This document shows, piece after piece, positions 29,849 to 37,547 of a DNA stretch of 49,291 bases. The stretch is from Allobacillus saliphilus (lineage in GTDB: Bacteria > Bacillota > Bacilli > Bacillales > Alkalibacillaceae): positions 1 through 49,291 of the forward strand of contig NZ_JAGSIE010000022.1 of the NCBI RefSeq assembly GCF_018138385.1, read 5' to 3'. A program made the position numbers and the translations under genes. Each line of letters begins with the position of its first letter. The first letter of the stretch is position 1. The notes beneath the pieces were generated by a model that was given only the letters and a program-made list of their open reading frames with translations, did not search any database and had not been told where the DNA came from.

Positions 29849-29856
29849 GTAAAATT
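29849..29856 (+). repeat. Right 8-bp target-site duplication (GTAAAATT)
   Basis: A perfect copy of 28496-28503, directly after the right end of the insertion sequence. Confidence 0.92.
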
Positions 29857-30303
29857 CGGGACTACCGTCGATTAGAGGGCTGCTATTCAACGATAGAGCG
29901 GTAAAATTCGGGACTACCGTCGATTAGAGAGTGTCTATTCGACGATAGAGCAATAAAATTTCGGCCTACCGTTGAATAGAAGGCTTCTATTCTACGATAG
30001 AGCAATAAAATTTGAGCCTTCCGTCGAATAGAGAGCTTCTATTCTACGATAGAGCGGTAAAATTTGGGCCTATCGTCGATTAGAGAGCTTCTATTCTACG
30101 ATAGAGCGGTAAAATTCGGGACTACCGTCGATTAGAGGACTTCTATTCTACGATAGAGCGGTAAAATTCGGGCCTAACGTCGATTAGAGAGCGTCTATTC
30201 AACGATAGAGCAATAAAATTTCGGCCTACCGTCGATTAGCAAACTACTATCCAAGTGTAGCTGTCAAGCTATCCTTTTTTAGTATTTTTCCCTTAAATAT
30301 ATT

Positions 30304-31674
30304 TTATTGCAAGTACTGTAAAAATGATGTTGCAATAAGGAAATAAATGACGATACTAACCATATCGTTCAATGTCGTTATAAAAGGCCCTGACGCAACG
30401 GCGGGATCAATATTTAATTTGTTAATAATAATCGGAATGACACATCCGATAAATGTCGCAAAACCTAGTGCGAGAAAAACCGAGCCGCCGACGATGAAGG
30501 CCAGTGGCCAATTTCCATTATAGAAAATCGGAATGACGATAAGCAATACCGCGGCAGAGCAAATACCGATCATGAAACCTGCGGATAACTCACGCAAAAT
30601 AATTTTCCAGACACCTTTTTTCACATCGTCATTTGAAATACTTCTAACAATGACTGCTAGTGTCTGTGTCCCCGTGTTTCCTGCAGCACCCATCACTAAA
30701 GGAATAAACGCAGATAACATCACAACTTCTTGTAACGTACTTTCGAAAAAGCTAATGATCTGTGCTGTAATCATCCCAATCAGCAATAATCCCATAATCC
30801 ACGGCGCTCTTTTTTTCGCAGCAATCAACGCAGATAATTCAATACCTAATGCACCTCTGGATGCAGCGAATTCACCTAAGTCCTCTGTCGCTTCTTCTTC
30901 TACGACATCCATGATTTCGTCGACCATAATAATTCCTAATAAATGACGATCATCATCAACAACAGGAATGGCAATCAAGTCATAGTCTTTCGTCAGTTTT
31001 GCAATATCTTCCTGGTCCTTGTCTTGCACGACTTGGATGACTTCTTCTTTCATAATTTCTTCTAACGTCTTCGTTGACTCCCCCGCCAACAAGTGGCGCA
31101 AGGATACAACACCTACTAATTTATGTTCATCATTTTCGACGTAGACATAGTAAATCGTCTCCGCTTCATCAGCAAATTCTCGCAATTTCTCGATTGCCTG
31201 CTCAACTGTCAAACTTTTATTTAACGAAACGAACTCTGTTGTCATTAACGCTCCAGCTGTACCTTCCTCATGTTTCATCAGTTGCATTGCCGTCCGCGCT
31301 TGTTCAGCATCCATTTGATCAATCGTTTGATGAATGAAATGCTCTGGCAAGCGGTTAAATAAATCGGCTAACCGATTCGTTGACATCGCTGAAAAAACAT
31401 CAGCCTGGTACGTGTCATCTAACTCTTGAACTTTTTCTACCTGATCCTTCAGTTTCAATTTCTGAAAGATTGCAGCGAATTCTCTTGCTGACAAAGCTTG
31501 ATATACTTTTTTTCGTAATGAAGGGTTTTGTAATTGTTCAAACCAGGTCATCTGATTATATGGATGTAACCGTAACAATTCATGTCTAAATGACTCAATA
31601 TCATCGTTTTCAAGATATTCATCTAACTTTTTATAAGAACGATGTGCAGAGATTGCACTCAATAATAAAAACAT
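30304..31674 (-). CDS. mgtE: Magnesium transporter MgtE
   Basis: A 456-residue Mg2+ channel/transporter. Domain order: an N-terminal superhelical MgtE_N domain (to about residue 130), two CBS domains (about 135-255, with TTEFVSLNKSLTVEQAIEKL and the LIAIPVVDDDRHLLGIIMVDE block), a connecting helix, and five membrane helices. The pore region PLVMGAAGNTGTQTLAVIVR is intact. GAGGTGA lies 5 nt before the ATG. The N-terminus (MFLLLSAISAHRS) is slightly unusual, but no better start exists. No M-box leader was seen in the short upstream gap. Cytosolic Mg2+ binding to the CBS domains normally closes the channel. Confidence 0.93.
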   Translation of the reverse strand: MFLLLSAISAHRSYKKLDEYLENDDIESFRHELLRLHPYNQMTWFEQLQNPSLRKKVYQALSAREFAAIFQKLKLKDQVEKVQELDDTYQADVFSAMSTNRLADLFNRLPEHFIHQTIDQMDAEQARTAMQLMKHEEGTAGALMTTEFVSLNKSLTVEQAIEKLREFADEAETIYYVYVENDEHKLVGVVSLRHLLAGESTKTLEEIMKEEVIQVVQDKDQEDIAKLTKDYDLIAIPVVDDDRHLLGIIMVDEIMDVVEEEATEDLGEFAASRGALGIELSALIAAKKRAPWIMGLLLIGMITAQIISFFESTLQEVVMLSAFIPLVMGAAGNTGTQTLAVIVRSISNDDVKKGVWKIILRELSAGFMIGICSAAVLLIVIPIFYNGNWPLAFIVGGSVFLALGFATFIGCVIPIIINKLNIDPAVASGPFITTLNDMVSIVIYFLIATSFLQYLQ

Positions 31675-31789
31675 AACGATTCACCTCAACGATCCAATCT
31701 ATCTAATGGATTACCCGAAGTTTTGTCGTTTGAACCCCTGACAGAATGAACATGTTAGAATAAAAGAAACAAAAACGAGGAGCATTCCG

Positions 31790-32164
31790 ATGAAACTACA
31801 CTATTTATTGGCAGTCGGGTTAGGAGGCGCTGTAGGAAGCAGCTTTCGTTACATGGTCGGCCGCTTACTAACAGACACACCAGCTATAGCCACTTTATCC
31901 GTCAATATTCTTGGAAGTTTTCTATTAGGGGTTATCACAGCTTATTTTATAAGGCACCCTGAAAAACACACCTTCCAATTATTATTAGGAACTGGGTTTT
32001 GTGGTGGATTTACAACAATGTCTACAGTAGCACTCGATTTTTTCAGATTCATTGATAGCGCGCAATATATTTACTTGGCCGCTTATTCGTCAGCTACTTT
32101 AATCGGAGGAATCCTCGCTGCTCTGATCGGATTTAAATGGATGGAAAAGAAGGTGACAAAATGA
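31790..32164 (+). CDS. crcB1: Fluoride channel subunit CrcB/FluC (first of pair)
   Basis: A 124-residue, four-helix membrane protein that exports fluoride as a dual-topology dimer. Conserved parts: GGAVGSSFRYMVGR, NILGSFLLG and GTGFCGGFTTMST with the phenylalanine and threonine track. GAGGAG precedes the ATG. It overlaps the next gene by ATGA. Two adjacent CrcB genes usually encode a heterodimer with opposite subunit orientations. No fluoride riboswitch is visible upstream. Confidence 0.93.
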   Translation: MKLHYLLAVGLGGAVGSSFRYMVGRLLTDTPAIATLSVNILGSFLLGVITAYFIRHPEKHTFQLLLGTGFCGGFTTMSTVALDFFRFIDSAQYIYLAAYSSATLIGGILAALIGFKWMEKKVTK

Positions 32165-32496
32165 TCCACGTCATGATCGGTGGAGCGTTTGGTGCAATCA
32201 CCCGGTATGTGCTCTCTTTATTATTTTCTAAAACCACTGTATTTCCTTGGGGAACGTTCACCATTAATTTAATTGGATCTTTTTTATTAGGAATCGTCAT
32301 CGCCACTATGTCTAGTGAGTCTATACTCTTATTCGGCACTGGTTTTCTCGGAGCCTTCACAACATTCTCGACATTCAGTGTTGAAACTATGGAGATGCTT
32401 CGGGGAAAAAAGTATGTAACTGCGATTATTTATATCGCAAGCAGCTTTATTGGTATAGGCATTTGTTTTTCAGTTGGATATGTGTTGGTTGGGTAA
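32161..32496 (+). CDS. crcB2: Fluoride channel subunit CrcB/FluC (second of pair)
   Basis: A 111-residue partner of the preceding gene with the same signatures: GGAFGAITRYVLS, NLIGSFLLG and GTGFLGAFTTFSTFSVE. ATG 32161 is chosen because it overlaps the previous stop (ATGA) and AGAAGGTGA lies directly upstream; an in-frame ATG at 32137 would add eight residues inside the neighbour. No ordinary terminator follows. Array C starts about 10-25 bp after the stop and would form the 3' end of the transcript. Confidence 0.92.
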   Translation: MIHVMIGGAFGAITRYVLSLLFSKTTVFPWGTFTINLIGSFLLGIVIATMSSESILLFGTGFLGAFTTFSTFSVETMEMLRGKKYVTAIIYIASSFIGIGICFSVGYVLVG

Positions 32497-32506
32497 AATG
32501 GTGATG

Positions 32507-32935
32507 ATGAGACGAGTTATCGATGACATTTTGTGATGCGGTGACACTCGTTCGTGTATTGAGACAAGGTCTCGACGACAGTTCACGATGCCACGGCGTT
32601 CATTCGAGTGTTGAGATCACTTATCGACGACATTTGGCGAGGCTACAGAGCTCATTCATGTATTGAGACGGCTTCTCGATGACATTTCCCGAAGCCACAG
32701 CGTTCATTCGGGTATTGAGGCGGCTCCTCGATGACATTTCCCGAGGTCACGGCGTTCATTTGTGTATTGAGACGACCTCTCTACGACATTTCGTCATGCA
32801 ACGGTGCTCATTCGGGTATTGAGACAAGGTCTCGACGACATTTCACGATGCCGTCCCGTTAATTCGTGTGTTGAGACCACCTCTCGATGACAGTTCGCGT
32901 TGCCGCAGCACTCATTCACGCGTTGATCATCCAAT
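32507..32935. repeat. Array C: 8 tandem copies of a 52-bp repeat in a convergent spacer
   Basis: Units start at 32520, 32572, 32624, 32676, 32728, 32780, 32832 and 32884, all exactly 52 bp, with a partial unit before the first. The consensus begins TCGAYGACATTTC, has GTTCATTCG in the middle and ends TATTGAGACNNNNTC. Unit boundaries form the dyad TTGAGA-n5-TCTCGA. At the fourth/fifth boundary it reads TTGAGG-n5-CCTCGA (32715-32731), a compensatory pair of changes. Units differ by many substitutions but no indels. The array lies between convergent crcB2 and yerC. Confidence 0.93.
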
Positions 32936-32949
32936 CCTTCCCTATTTTA

Positions 32950-32989
32950 GATACAAAAATCCGCTCCCTAAAACAGAAAACGGATTTTC
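32950..32989 (-). terminator. Terminator of yerA-yerB-yerC
   Basis: On the minus strand AAAATCCG pairs with CGGATTTT (stems at 32988-32981 and 32963-32956), followed by TGTATC. It lies just after the yerC stop. Confidence 0.7.
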
Positions 32990-32996
32990 CACTCAT

Positions 32997-33305
32997 TTAT
33001 TTTTCTTCTTTTTCATCTGCGTAAATTCTACCGAATACCATTTCGTATCCTTCACTGCCGTAATTCAAGCTTCGTTTCACTCGTGAAATTGTAGCAGTTG
33101 AGGCATTTGTTTCTTCCTCAATTCGTTGATACGTATGGCCTTCACGAAGCATACGAGCAACATCCATTCGTTGAGCTAGGGCTTGGATCTCATTGACTGT
33201 TGCTACGTCGTCGAAAAACTTATAACATTCCTCGACGTCTTTCAGTGCAAGAATTCCTTTAAAAAATTGATCCAATTCTTTCCCGCGCAATTTATCGATT
33301 TGCAT
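32997..33305 (-). CDS. yerC: TrpR-like helix-turn-helix protein YerC
   Basis: A 102-residue DNA-binding protein of the YerC/YecD family with a TrpR-like fold. The helix-turn-helix is visible in ALAQRMDVARMLREGHTYQRI and TNASTATISRVKRSLNYG. The ligand is unknown. It lies 21 bp after yerB and is the last gene of the yerA-yerB-yerC cluster, as in B. subtilis. Array C is directly downstream. Confidence 0.93.
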   Translation of the reverse strand: MQIDKLRGKELDQFFKGILALKDVEECYKFFDDVATVNEIQALAQRMDVARMLREGHTYQRIEEETNASTATISRVKRSLNYGSEGYEMVFGRIYADEKEEK

Positions 33306-33326
33306 GTAAAACCCTCCTCCAGGTTT

Positions 33327-34406
33327 TTATTGTTCATTCTTTGTTGTTGATTGAATCGTTACTTTCTCTTCGATGCCCATTGGGATCACGTTAATCCATG
33401 TTTTTCCGGGAACTAGTTTTGCTTCCTTTCCACCTACAAATGGTAGCATTAGTCCATCGACATTTTTCCATTCAATTTCTTTTGCTACACCATTTTGGAT
33501 TAAGTATCCTTTTCCGCCCGATTCACGGTCAATGTCTCGGCGTAATGCCTTATCAATGACCTCATGATGTGTTTCATAGATTAAAACATTAGAGTAATGA
33601 AGCTGTTCTTCCGTGTTTAAGTCGGTAGATGGCTGACCATCCGCATAACGTGCATACGTATTCGTCGCCTCGTCGTACTCATATGAAACACTTAAGTTAC
33701 TGAAATAATCGATTCTGATGTCTGTTGCTGGCGAACCATCAACTTCGCTCAGTTCATCTTCTCCATAAAAGCCAAGCCAATCATGAGCTTTTTCTGTCTC
33801 TATATTATTTCGTTTCGCTACTTCATAAGCATTTTCCAATAACGCATAAGAGTTATGAGGCGCTCTTCGGAAGGATTCCCGTTTGAACAAAAATCCGTCG
33901 TTGTCATAATACGCTCCATTCAAATTATCCACCCAACCGGCACGTAAGTCTTCCTCAATAAAGTTTGCTGCACCGTGATAGATGTACAATGCTTCATGCG
34001 CTTTAGCTGTCTCAATATAATATGAACGAGCACTTCTTACAGGTCCAACCGCTTCCGGTATTTGGCTCTGATAGACTGCTAGAAAGCGAGTAATTGGTCC
34101 TTCAGCTAAAAATTCATACACAATGTCTGCGTGAATCAATCCTGTTTGCGGCCTTGCTTTAGAGTGGTTATTGATCATGACCGCCAACGCCCGATTCGTC
34201 ACTTCTTGATCAGCATCTTCTCCAGTTAATGGATAAGTGAATTGAGGTTTTGTTTCAACATCCTCTTTCTCATTTTCTGTAGATTCTTCATCCGTTTGAT
34301 TTTGTTCCGTTTCAGTAGGTTCCTCACTCGTTTCTTCGTCGTCACTACAAGCGGAGCTGACTACCAAAATTATTAATAAGGTAAAAATAACGTAGTACTT
34401 TCTCAT
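33327..34406 (-). CDS. yerB: DUF3048 lipoprotein YerB
   Basis: A 359-residue secreted lipoprotein. The signal ends in a lipobox (VVSSAC), followed by a long acidic linker (about residues 22-50, rich in E, T and Q), then the DUF3048 domain in two parts: VTNRALAVMINNHSKARPQTGL, IVYEFLAEGPITRFLAVYQS and GPVRSARSYYIETA in the first, and the YPG-like C-terminal region ending LVPGKTWINVIP. Function unknown. It follows yerA by 32 bp. Confidence 0.92.
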   Translation of the reverse strand: MRKYYVIFTLLIILVVSSACSDDEETSEEPTETEQNQTDEESTENEKEDVETKPQFTYPLTGEDADQEVTNRALAVMINNHSKARPQTGLIHADIVYEFLAEGPITRFLAVYQSQIPEAVGPVRSARSYYIETAKAHEALYIYHGAANFIEEDLRAGWVDNLNGAYYDNDGFLFKRESFRRAPHNSYALLENAYEVAKRNNIETEKAHDWLGFYGEDELSEVDGSPATDIRIDYFSNLSVSYEYDEATNTYARYADGQPSTDLNTEEQLHYSNVLIYETHHEVIDKALRRDIDRESGGKGYLIQNGVAKEIEWKNVDGLMLPFVGGKEAKLVPGKTWINVIPMGIEEKVTIQSTTKNEQ

Positions 34407-34438
34407 CGTTTCCCCACTACCTTTATTTGAAATTTACA

Positions 34439-36187
34439 TTAACGCATAATCGATGGGAACAAGATTTCTTTTTTCATGACATCGACAATTCCTGATGGTG
34501 TAATTCGGATATAAGGCAAATGCGTCGAAGATAAAAATAACAATGTATAGACAGGATCGCCAAATGTATAACCGAACTCTTGTAGAAGTTTTTTCAATTC
34601 TCTCTCTTTTTCAATAACGTCTTCCATCTTTAAGTTTGCCATAACACCTTGTAACCGTAAAGGTAGTTCAAAAATGATTTCACCTTTATGCGCCAGAACA
34701 ATTCCTCCGCCAAGTTCCTTCATTCGCTGGAACGCAAGCTGGATATCGCTTTTTTTCTTACCGAGCAAAATGACATCGCCTGTATTGGAATAAGAACTCG
34801 CGAGACCACCAAGTGAATCAGTAAATCCTTTTATATAAGTGGATGTTAGCCATTTTCCTTCCTTATCCATCAAAAGAACATACGCTTCGTTATTTGAACG
34901 GGACAGTAAATTCTTATTTGATTCTGTTTTGACGGCATAAGGCTTCAACAATACATCACTGATCATTTCCATACCAAACGGCATTGAAATATGTAAGTCG
35001 TCTGCATTAGGCTCCCAATCCAACTTCAATGGATTGAAATCGTAAGCTGGCCAATCAACTGGTTTCATATAGTCGTTCGCTGCTTCGCCATTGCGGACAA
35101 TCCACTTACCCTTAGCCATAACAGAAGTAGGTAATGGGTTTTCTTTTGAAGAAAGGAAATTAATGTGCGCTGTCCGTCCAGGTGCAATGCTACCAAGACG
35201 ATGATCTAAATTGAAATATTTTGCTGCATTAATTGAAGCCATAGCATACGCTTCTTCTACGGGAACCCCTTCTTTAATCGCTATTTCAATACACCGTTCG
35301 ATCATTCCTTCTTCCTCATAAAAAGAAGGAGTTGCTCCGTCGGTTGTGAAGAGCATGTAATCCCATACTTTCACATCATAATCCATAAGCTCCTTCAGTA
35401 TATTTCTTAAGTCCGGACGAATTGAGGAATGTCGAATCGCTGCATAATAGCCCAACTGCAAGCGCAAATATAATTCTTTTGCAGAAATAGATTCATGATC
35501 ACCATCTGCTCCTAGCAGTTTCATTTTTGATAACGTCCGAATGGAAGCTCCTGGGAAATGTCCTTCAACCGACTTGCGAAGCCGCTTCGTTTCCTGCATC
35601 CAGTAAAGGGATAAGTCATCCTCTTTTAAAATTTCAGGCCAATTGGTTAGTTCGCCCCCTTGAATGACGGCTTCATGATTGAGCCAATCCAACACTTCTT
35701 CACTATCTAAAAACTCTTCTTCTTCACGGAGAGCAGATTGTGAATCGAAACGAGCCCACCAAAAAAGAGAGGCCGGTGTATCTTGTAAACTGTCAATAAA
35801 AGAAAACGCTTTCTTTTTCTTCAATAATAAAAGAAGCATTAAGTTGTCATTAACGAGTGTTGTCGTTCCTTTTTTCAGCGCATACTCCGCTAAGGAATGG
35901 GGATTATATAACTGAAACGGATGTGAATGAGGCTCAACATAACCAGGAACGAGGTATTCTCCGGAGCAATCGACTATTTCTGTATTTCTCATTTTCCTCG
36001 GCATGTCTTCGCCGACAAACACGATGCGATCCTCATAGATCCATATATTTGCTGTTTGCCACTTTTTTAAATAAACATTTAAGAAAGTCGCATCTTTTAA
36101 AACGATCGTTGGCGAGATTTTTCCGTCAATAACAGCAACATGTTCTCTTAGCTGCTTGTTTCGCCAGCGATATAAATGTTCTTGCAT
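34439..36187 (-). CDS. yerA: Adenine deaminase-family amidohydrolase YerA
   Basis: A 582-residue metal-dependent amidohydrolase of the adenine deaminase family, which converts adenine to hypoxanthine. The metal-binding HxH (EPHSHPF) follows a beta-sandwich domain with YLVPGYVEPHSHP; LGSIAPGRTAHINFL and the C-terminal domain GGGIVLAHKG are typical. The active site differs from classic Ade in detail, as in YerA, so the substrate is not certain. Ribosome binding site GGAGGA before the ATG. It heads yerA-yerB-yerC. In B. subtilis the pur operon precedes it; here a broken DUF2892 gene and yebG do. Confidence 0.9.
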   Translation of the reverse strand: MQEHLYRWRNKQLREHVAVIDGKISPTIVLKDATFLNVYLKKWQTANIWIYEDRIVFVGEDMPRKMRNTEIVDCSGEYLVPGYVEPHSHPFQLYNPHSLAEYALKKGTTTLVNDNLMLLLLLKKKKAFSFIDSLQDTPASLFWWARFDSQSALREEEEFLDSEEVLDWLNHEAVIQGGELTNWPEILKEDDLSLYWMQETKRLRKSVEGHFPGASIRTLSKMKLLGADGDHESISAKELYLRLQLGYYAAIRHSSIRPDLRNILKELMDYDVKVWDYMLFTTDGATPSFYEEEGMIERCIEIAIKEGVPVEEAYAMASINAAKYFNLDHRLGSIAPGRTAHINFLSSKENPLPTSVMAKGKWIVRNGEAANDYMKPVDWPAYDFNPLKLDWEPNADDLHISMPFGMEMISDVLLKPYAVKTESNKNLLSRSNNEAYVLLMDKEGKWLTSTYIKGFTDSLGGLASSYSNTGDVILLGKKKSDIQLAFQRMKELGGGIVLAHKGEIIFELPLRLQGVMANLKMEDVIEKERELKKLLQEFGYTFGDPVYTLLFLSSTHLPYIRITPSGIVDVMKKEILFPSIMR

Positions 36188-36259
36188 GTTCAGTCCTCCA
36201 TTTATCTCTGTATAGTCTACATTTTAATGCATTAAACCTGTAAAGGGAAGGGAAAAGTT

Positions 36260-36483
36260 ATGAGAAAACAAAATATCGGAACGGTCAGTGCGTTTGTAAG
36301 AACGAGTATGGGAGTATGGGATTATGTGGTTTAGCAGTAGGAGTGGCAAGGCTTTCTCGTCATTCTGTAACAACAAGGAACCTTCTATTAATCAAATTAT
36401 CAGCTCTAGTAGCTGCTGAAGGTTTGACAAAATATTGTCCGACGAAGGAGTTATTCATCCCACAACGGCATTCATCTAAATGA
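36260..36483 (+). pseudogene. DUF2892 (YgaP-TM-like) protein gene with a frameshift
   Basis: The first frame gives MRKQNIGTVSAFVRTSMGVW and then stops at a TAG near 36332. The next frame continues the family pattern without a break: GLCGLAVGVARLSRH, LLLIKLSALVAAEGLTKYC and PTKELF, ending at TGA 36481-36483. Joined, this is a DUF2892 inner-membrane protein of about 74 residues. The shift is near 36316-36320, where one base seems missing. GGGAAGGG precedes the ATG. It could be a true pseudogene or a base-calling error. It is the only plus-strand gene in this block. Confidence 0.75.
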
Positions 36484-36523
36484 TTGAGAGATTTAAGGTT
36501 ATCAAAAGATCTCAACAAATGAA

Positions 36524-36566
36524 AGGTTCAAAAGGGATTCATTCTCTTTTGAACCTCGTTATTTTT
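36524..36566. terminator. Terminator between the DUF2892 gene and yebG
   Basis: AGGTTCAAAAG (36524-36534) pairs with CTTTTGAACCT (36546-36556). The plus strand continues CGTTATTTTT; the minus strand continues TTCATTTGTT. Confidence 0.75.
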
Positions 36567-36738
36567 CTACCGCTTCAAAGACAATCTCTTGGCTGATTGG
36601 TACACGTTCGCCGTTTTTCTTCTCTTCAAACACGGGTTTTTCCATCCGTCTTATAGGTCGATATCCGTCTTTGGCTATTTGGTCTAAACACGAATCGATT
36701 GAGTCAAAATCACTCACTCTGTACTTTTTCTTCTTCAC
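36559..36738 (-). CDS. yebG: NETI-motif protein YebG, 59 aa, GTG start
   Basis: A 59-residue protein of the NETI-motif family: after a basic start (VKKKKYRVS) come [25 protein letters not shown] (in parts: [29 protein letters not shown]) and QEIVFEA. The motif itself has diverged to DSIDSCL. The start is GTG 36738, with GGGAG 11 nt upstream; the coding region overlaps the end of yebE by 29 bp in another frame. In B. subtilis yebG also follows yebE. Function unknown; the protein is easy to miss because of its size and start codon. Confidence 0.82.
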   Translation of the reverse strand: MKKKKYRVSDFDSIDSCLDQIAKDGYRPIRRMEKPVFEEKKNGERVPISQEIVFEAVEK

Positions 36739-37294
36739 GTTGCAATCGACTCCCTTTTACTTTCTTCACCCAAAAGCCGCCATGAATCTGACGTGGTTCA
36801 TAAGCGATGATAAACGCTTTAGGGTCAATTTCCTTTATCGCTTCGTACAACATTAATTCATAGCGTCGTGGAGTTAACACTTGTAAAGCCAAACGATCTC
36901 CATCCATTCCATACGCATACCAACTCGTCACACCATAACCTTTTGCACGAAGCTTGCGAGTAAATGGAATATCTGGATTAGAGGAAATAACGTTAACCGT
37001 AATATACCCAATCGCCAGCTTTTCTTCAATTTTCATTCCAACAATAACACCAATCCCAAATCCGAGTGCATAAGCAATCACGTTTTGGATTTCACCTAGG
37101 TTGTCCAATACTAATCCTAAGCCTACTACATACACCGTTATTTCAAAAATACCAATGCTAGCTGCAATATATTTTTTCCCTTTTAATGTAAAAATCATCC
37201 GTCCGGTCAATAAAGAAACGTATACAATATTAACCACTAGGATAATTGTTACCATGACAAGGCTAGATTCAAGCAACGCCAAGTCTCCTCTCAA
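36710..37294 (-). CDS. yebE: DUF2179 (UPF0316) membrane protein YebE
   Basis: A 194-residue protein with three N-terminal membrane helices ([54 protein letters not shown]) and a cytoplasmic DUF2179 domain (about residues 105-180, [21 protein letters not shown]). The family is linked to ligand sensing or transport, but no function is proven. Start: GAGAGGAGA lies before the ATG at 37294. It overlaps yebG at its 3' end. Confidence 0.92.
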   Translation of the reverse strand: MRGDLALLESSLVMVTIILVVNIVYVSLLTGRMIFTLKGKKYIAASIGIFEITVYVVGLGLVLDNLGEIQNVIAYALGFGIGVIVGMKIEEKLAIGYITVNVISSNPDIPFTRKLRAKGYGVTSWYAYGMDGDRLALQVLTPRRYELMLYEAIKEIDPKAFIIAYEPRQIHGGFWVKKVKGSRLQREEEKVQSE

Positions 37295-37489
37295 ATGAAT
37301 ATAATTTTATGTTCAGTCTTCCCTTAAATTTACTGGGTAATCACTATTAACTATATGAGTGGTCAGCTTAATTTACCCAACCAATTCTTATGTATTTTAA
37401 TACCAATTTAACGCCTAGGTCAACTGTCGACAGCTAGATGAGATCATCTCTTAATTTATTGCACACCAAGTCCATTCCTCAATAATCAC

Positions 37490-37532
37490 AAAGCCCCTAC
37501 TGGCTATTCCTTACATAGCCAGTAGGGGCTTT
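37490..37532 (-). terminator. Terminator of pbuG
   Basis: A perfect 18-bp inverted repeat, AAAGCCCCTACTGGCTAT (37490-37507) and its complement (37515-37532), with a 7-nt loop. The tail on the minus strand is TTTGTGATT. Confidence 0.8.
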
Positions 37533-37547
37533 GGATTCATAAATTAA

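Larger units (their letters stand above)
28316..30238. repeat. Array B: 11 tandem copies of a 52-bp repeat, split by an insertion sequence
   Basis: Units R1 (50 bp, from 28316), R2 (28366), R3 (28418), R4 (28470, interrupted at 28503), then R5 (29875), R6 (29927), R7 (29979), R8 (30031), R9 (30083), R10 (30135) and R11 (30187-30238), each exactly 52 bp apart from R1. A degenerate partial unit follows. The core is CTATTCNACGATAGAGC, then RRTAAAATT, then a CCTWCCGTCGATTA tail. Each unit boundary carries an imperfect dyad, CGTCGAWTAGA-n5-TCTATTCNACG (for example 30022-30048, one mismatch). R4 joined across the insertion is identical to R5. The array fills the gap between convergent glyQS and mgtE. 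Confidence 0.95.

Noticed and set aside
31675-31789. Fluoride riboswitch before crcB1 or M-box before mgtE
   Set aside because: The gap is only about 115 bp and lacks the fluoride motif (GGNGATGG...) and the long M-box structure.
28316-32935. CRISPR array
   Set aside because: Arrays B and C have no unique spacers between repeats; units are contiguous and diverged along their whole length. No cas genes are present.
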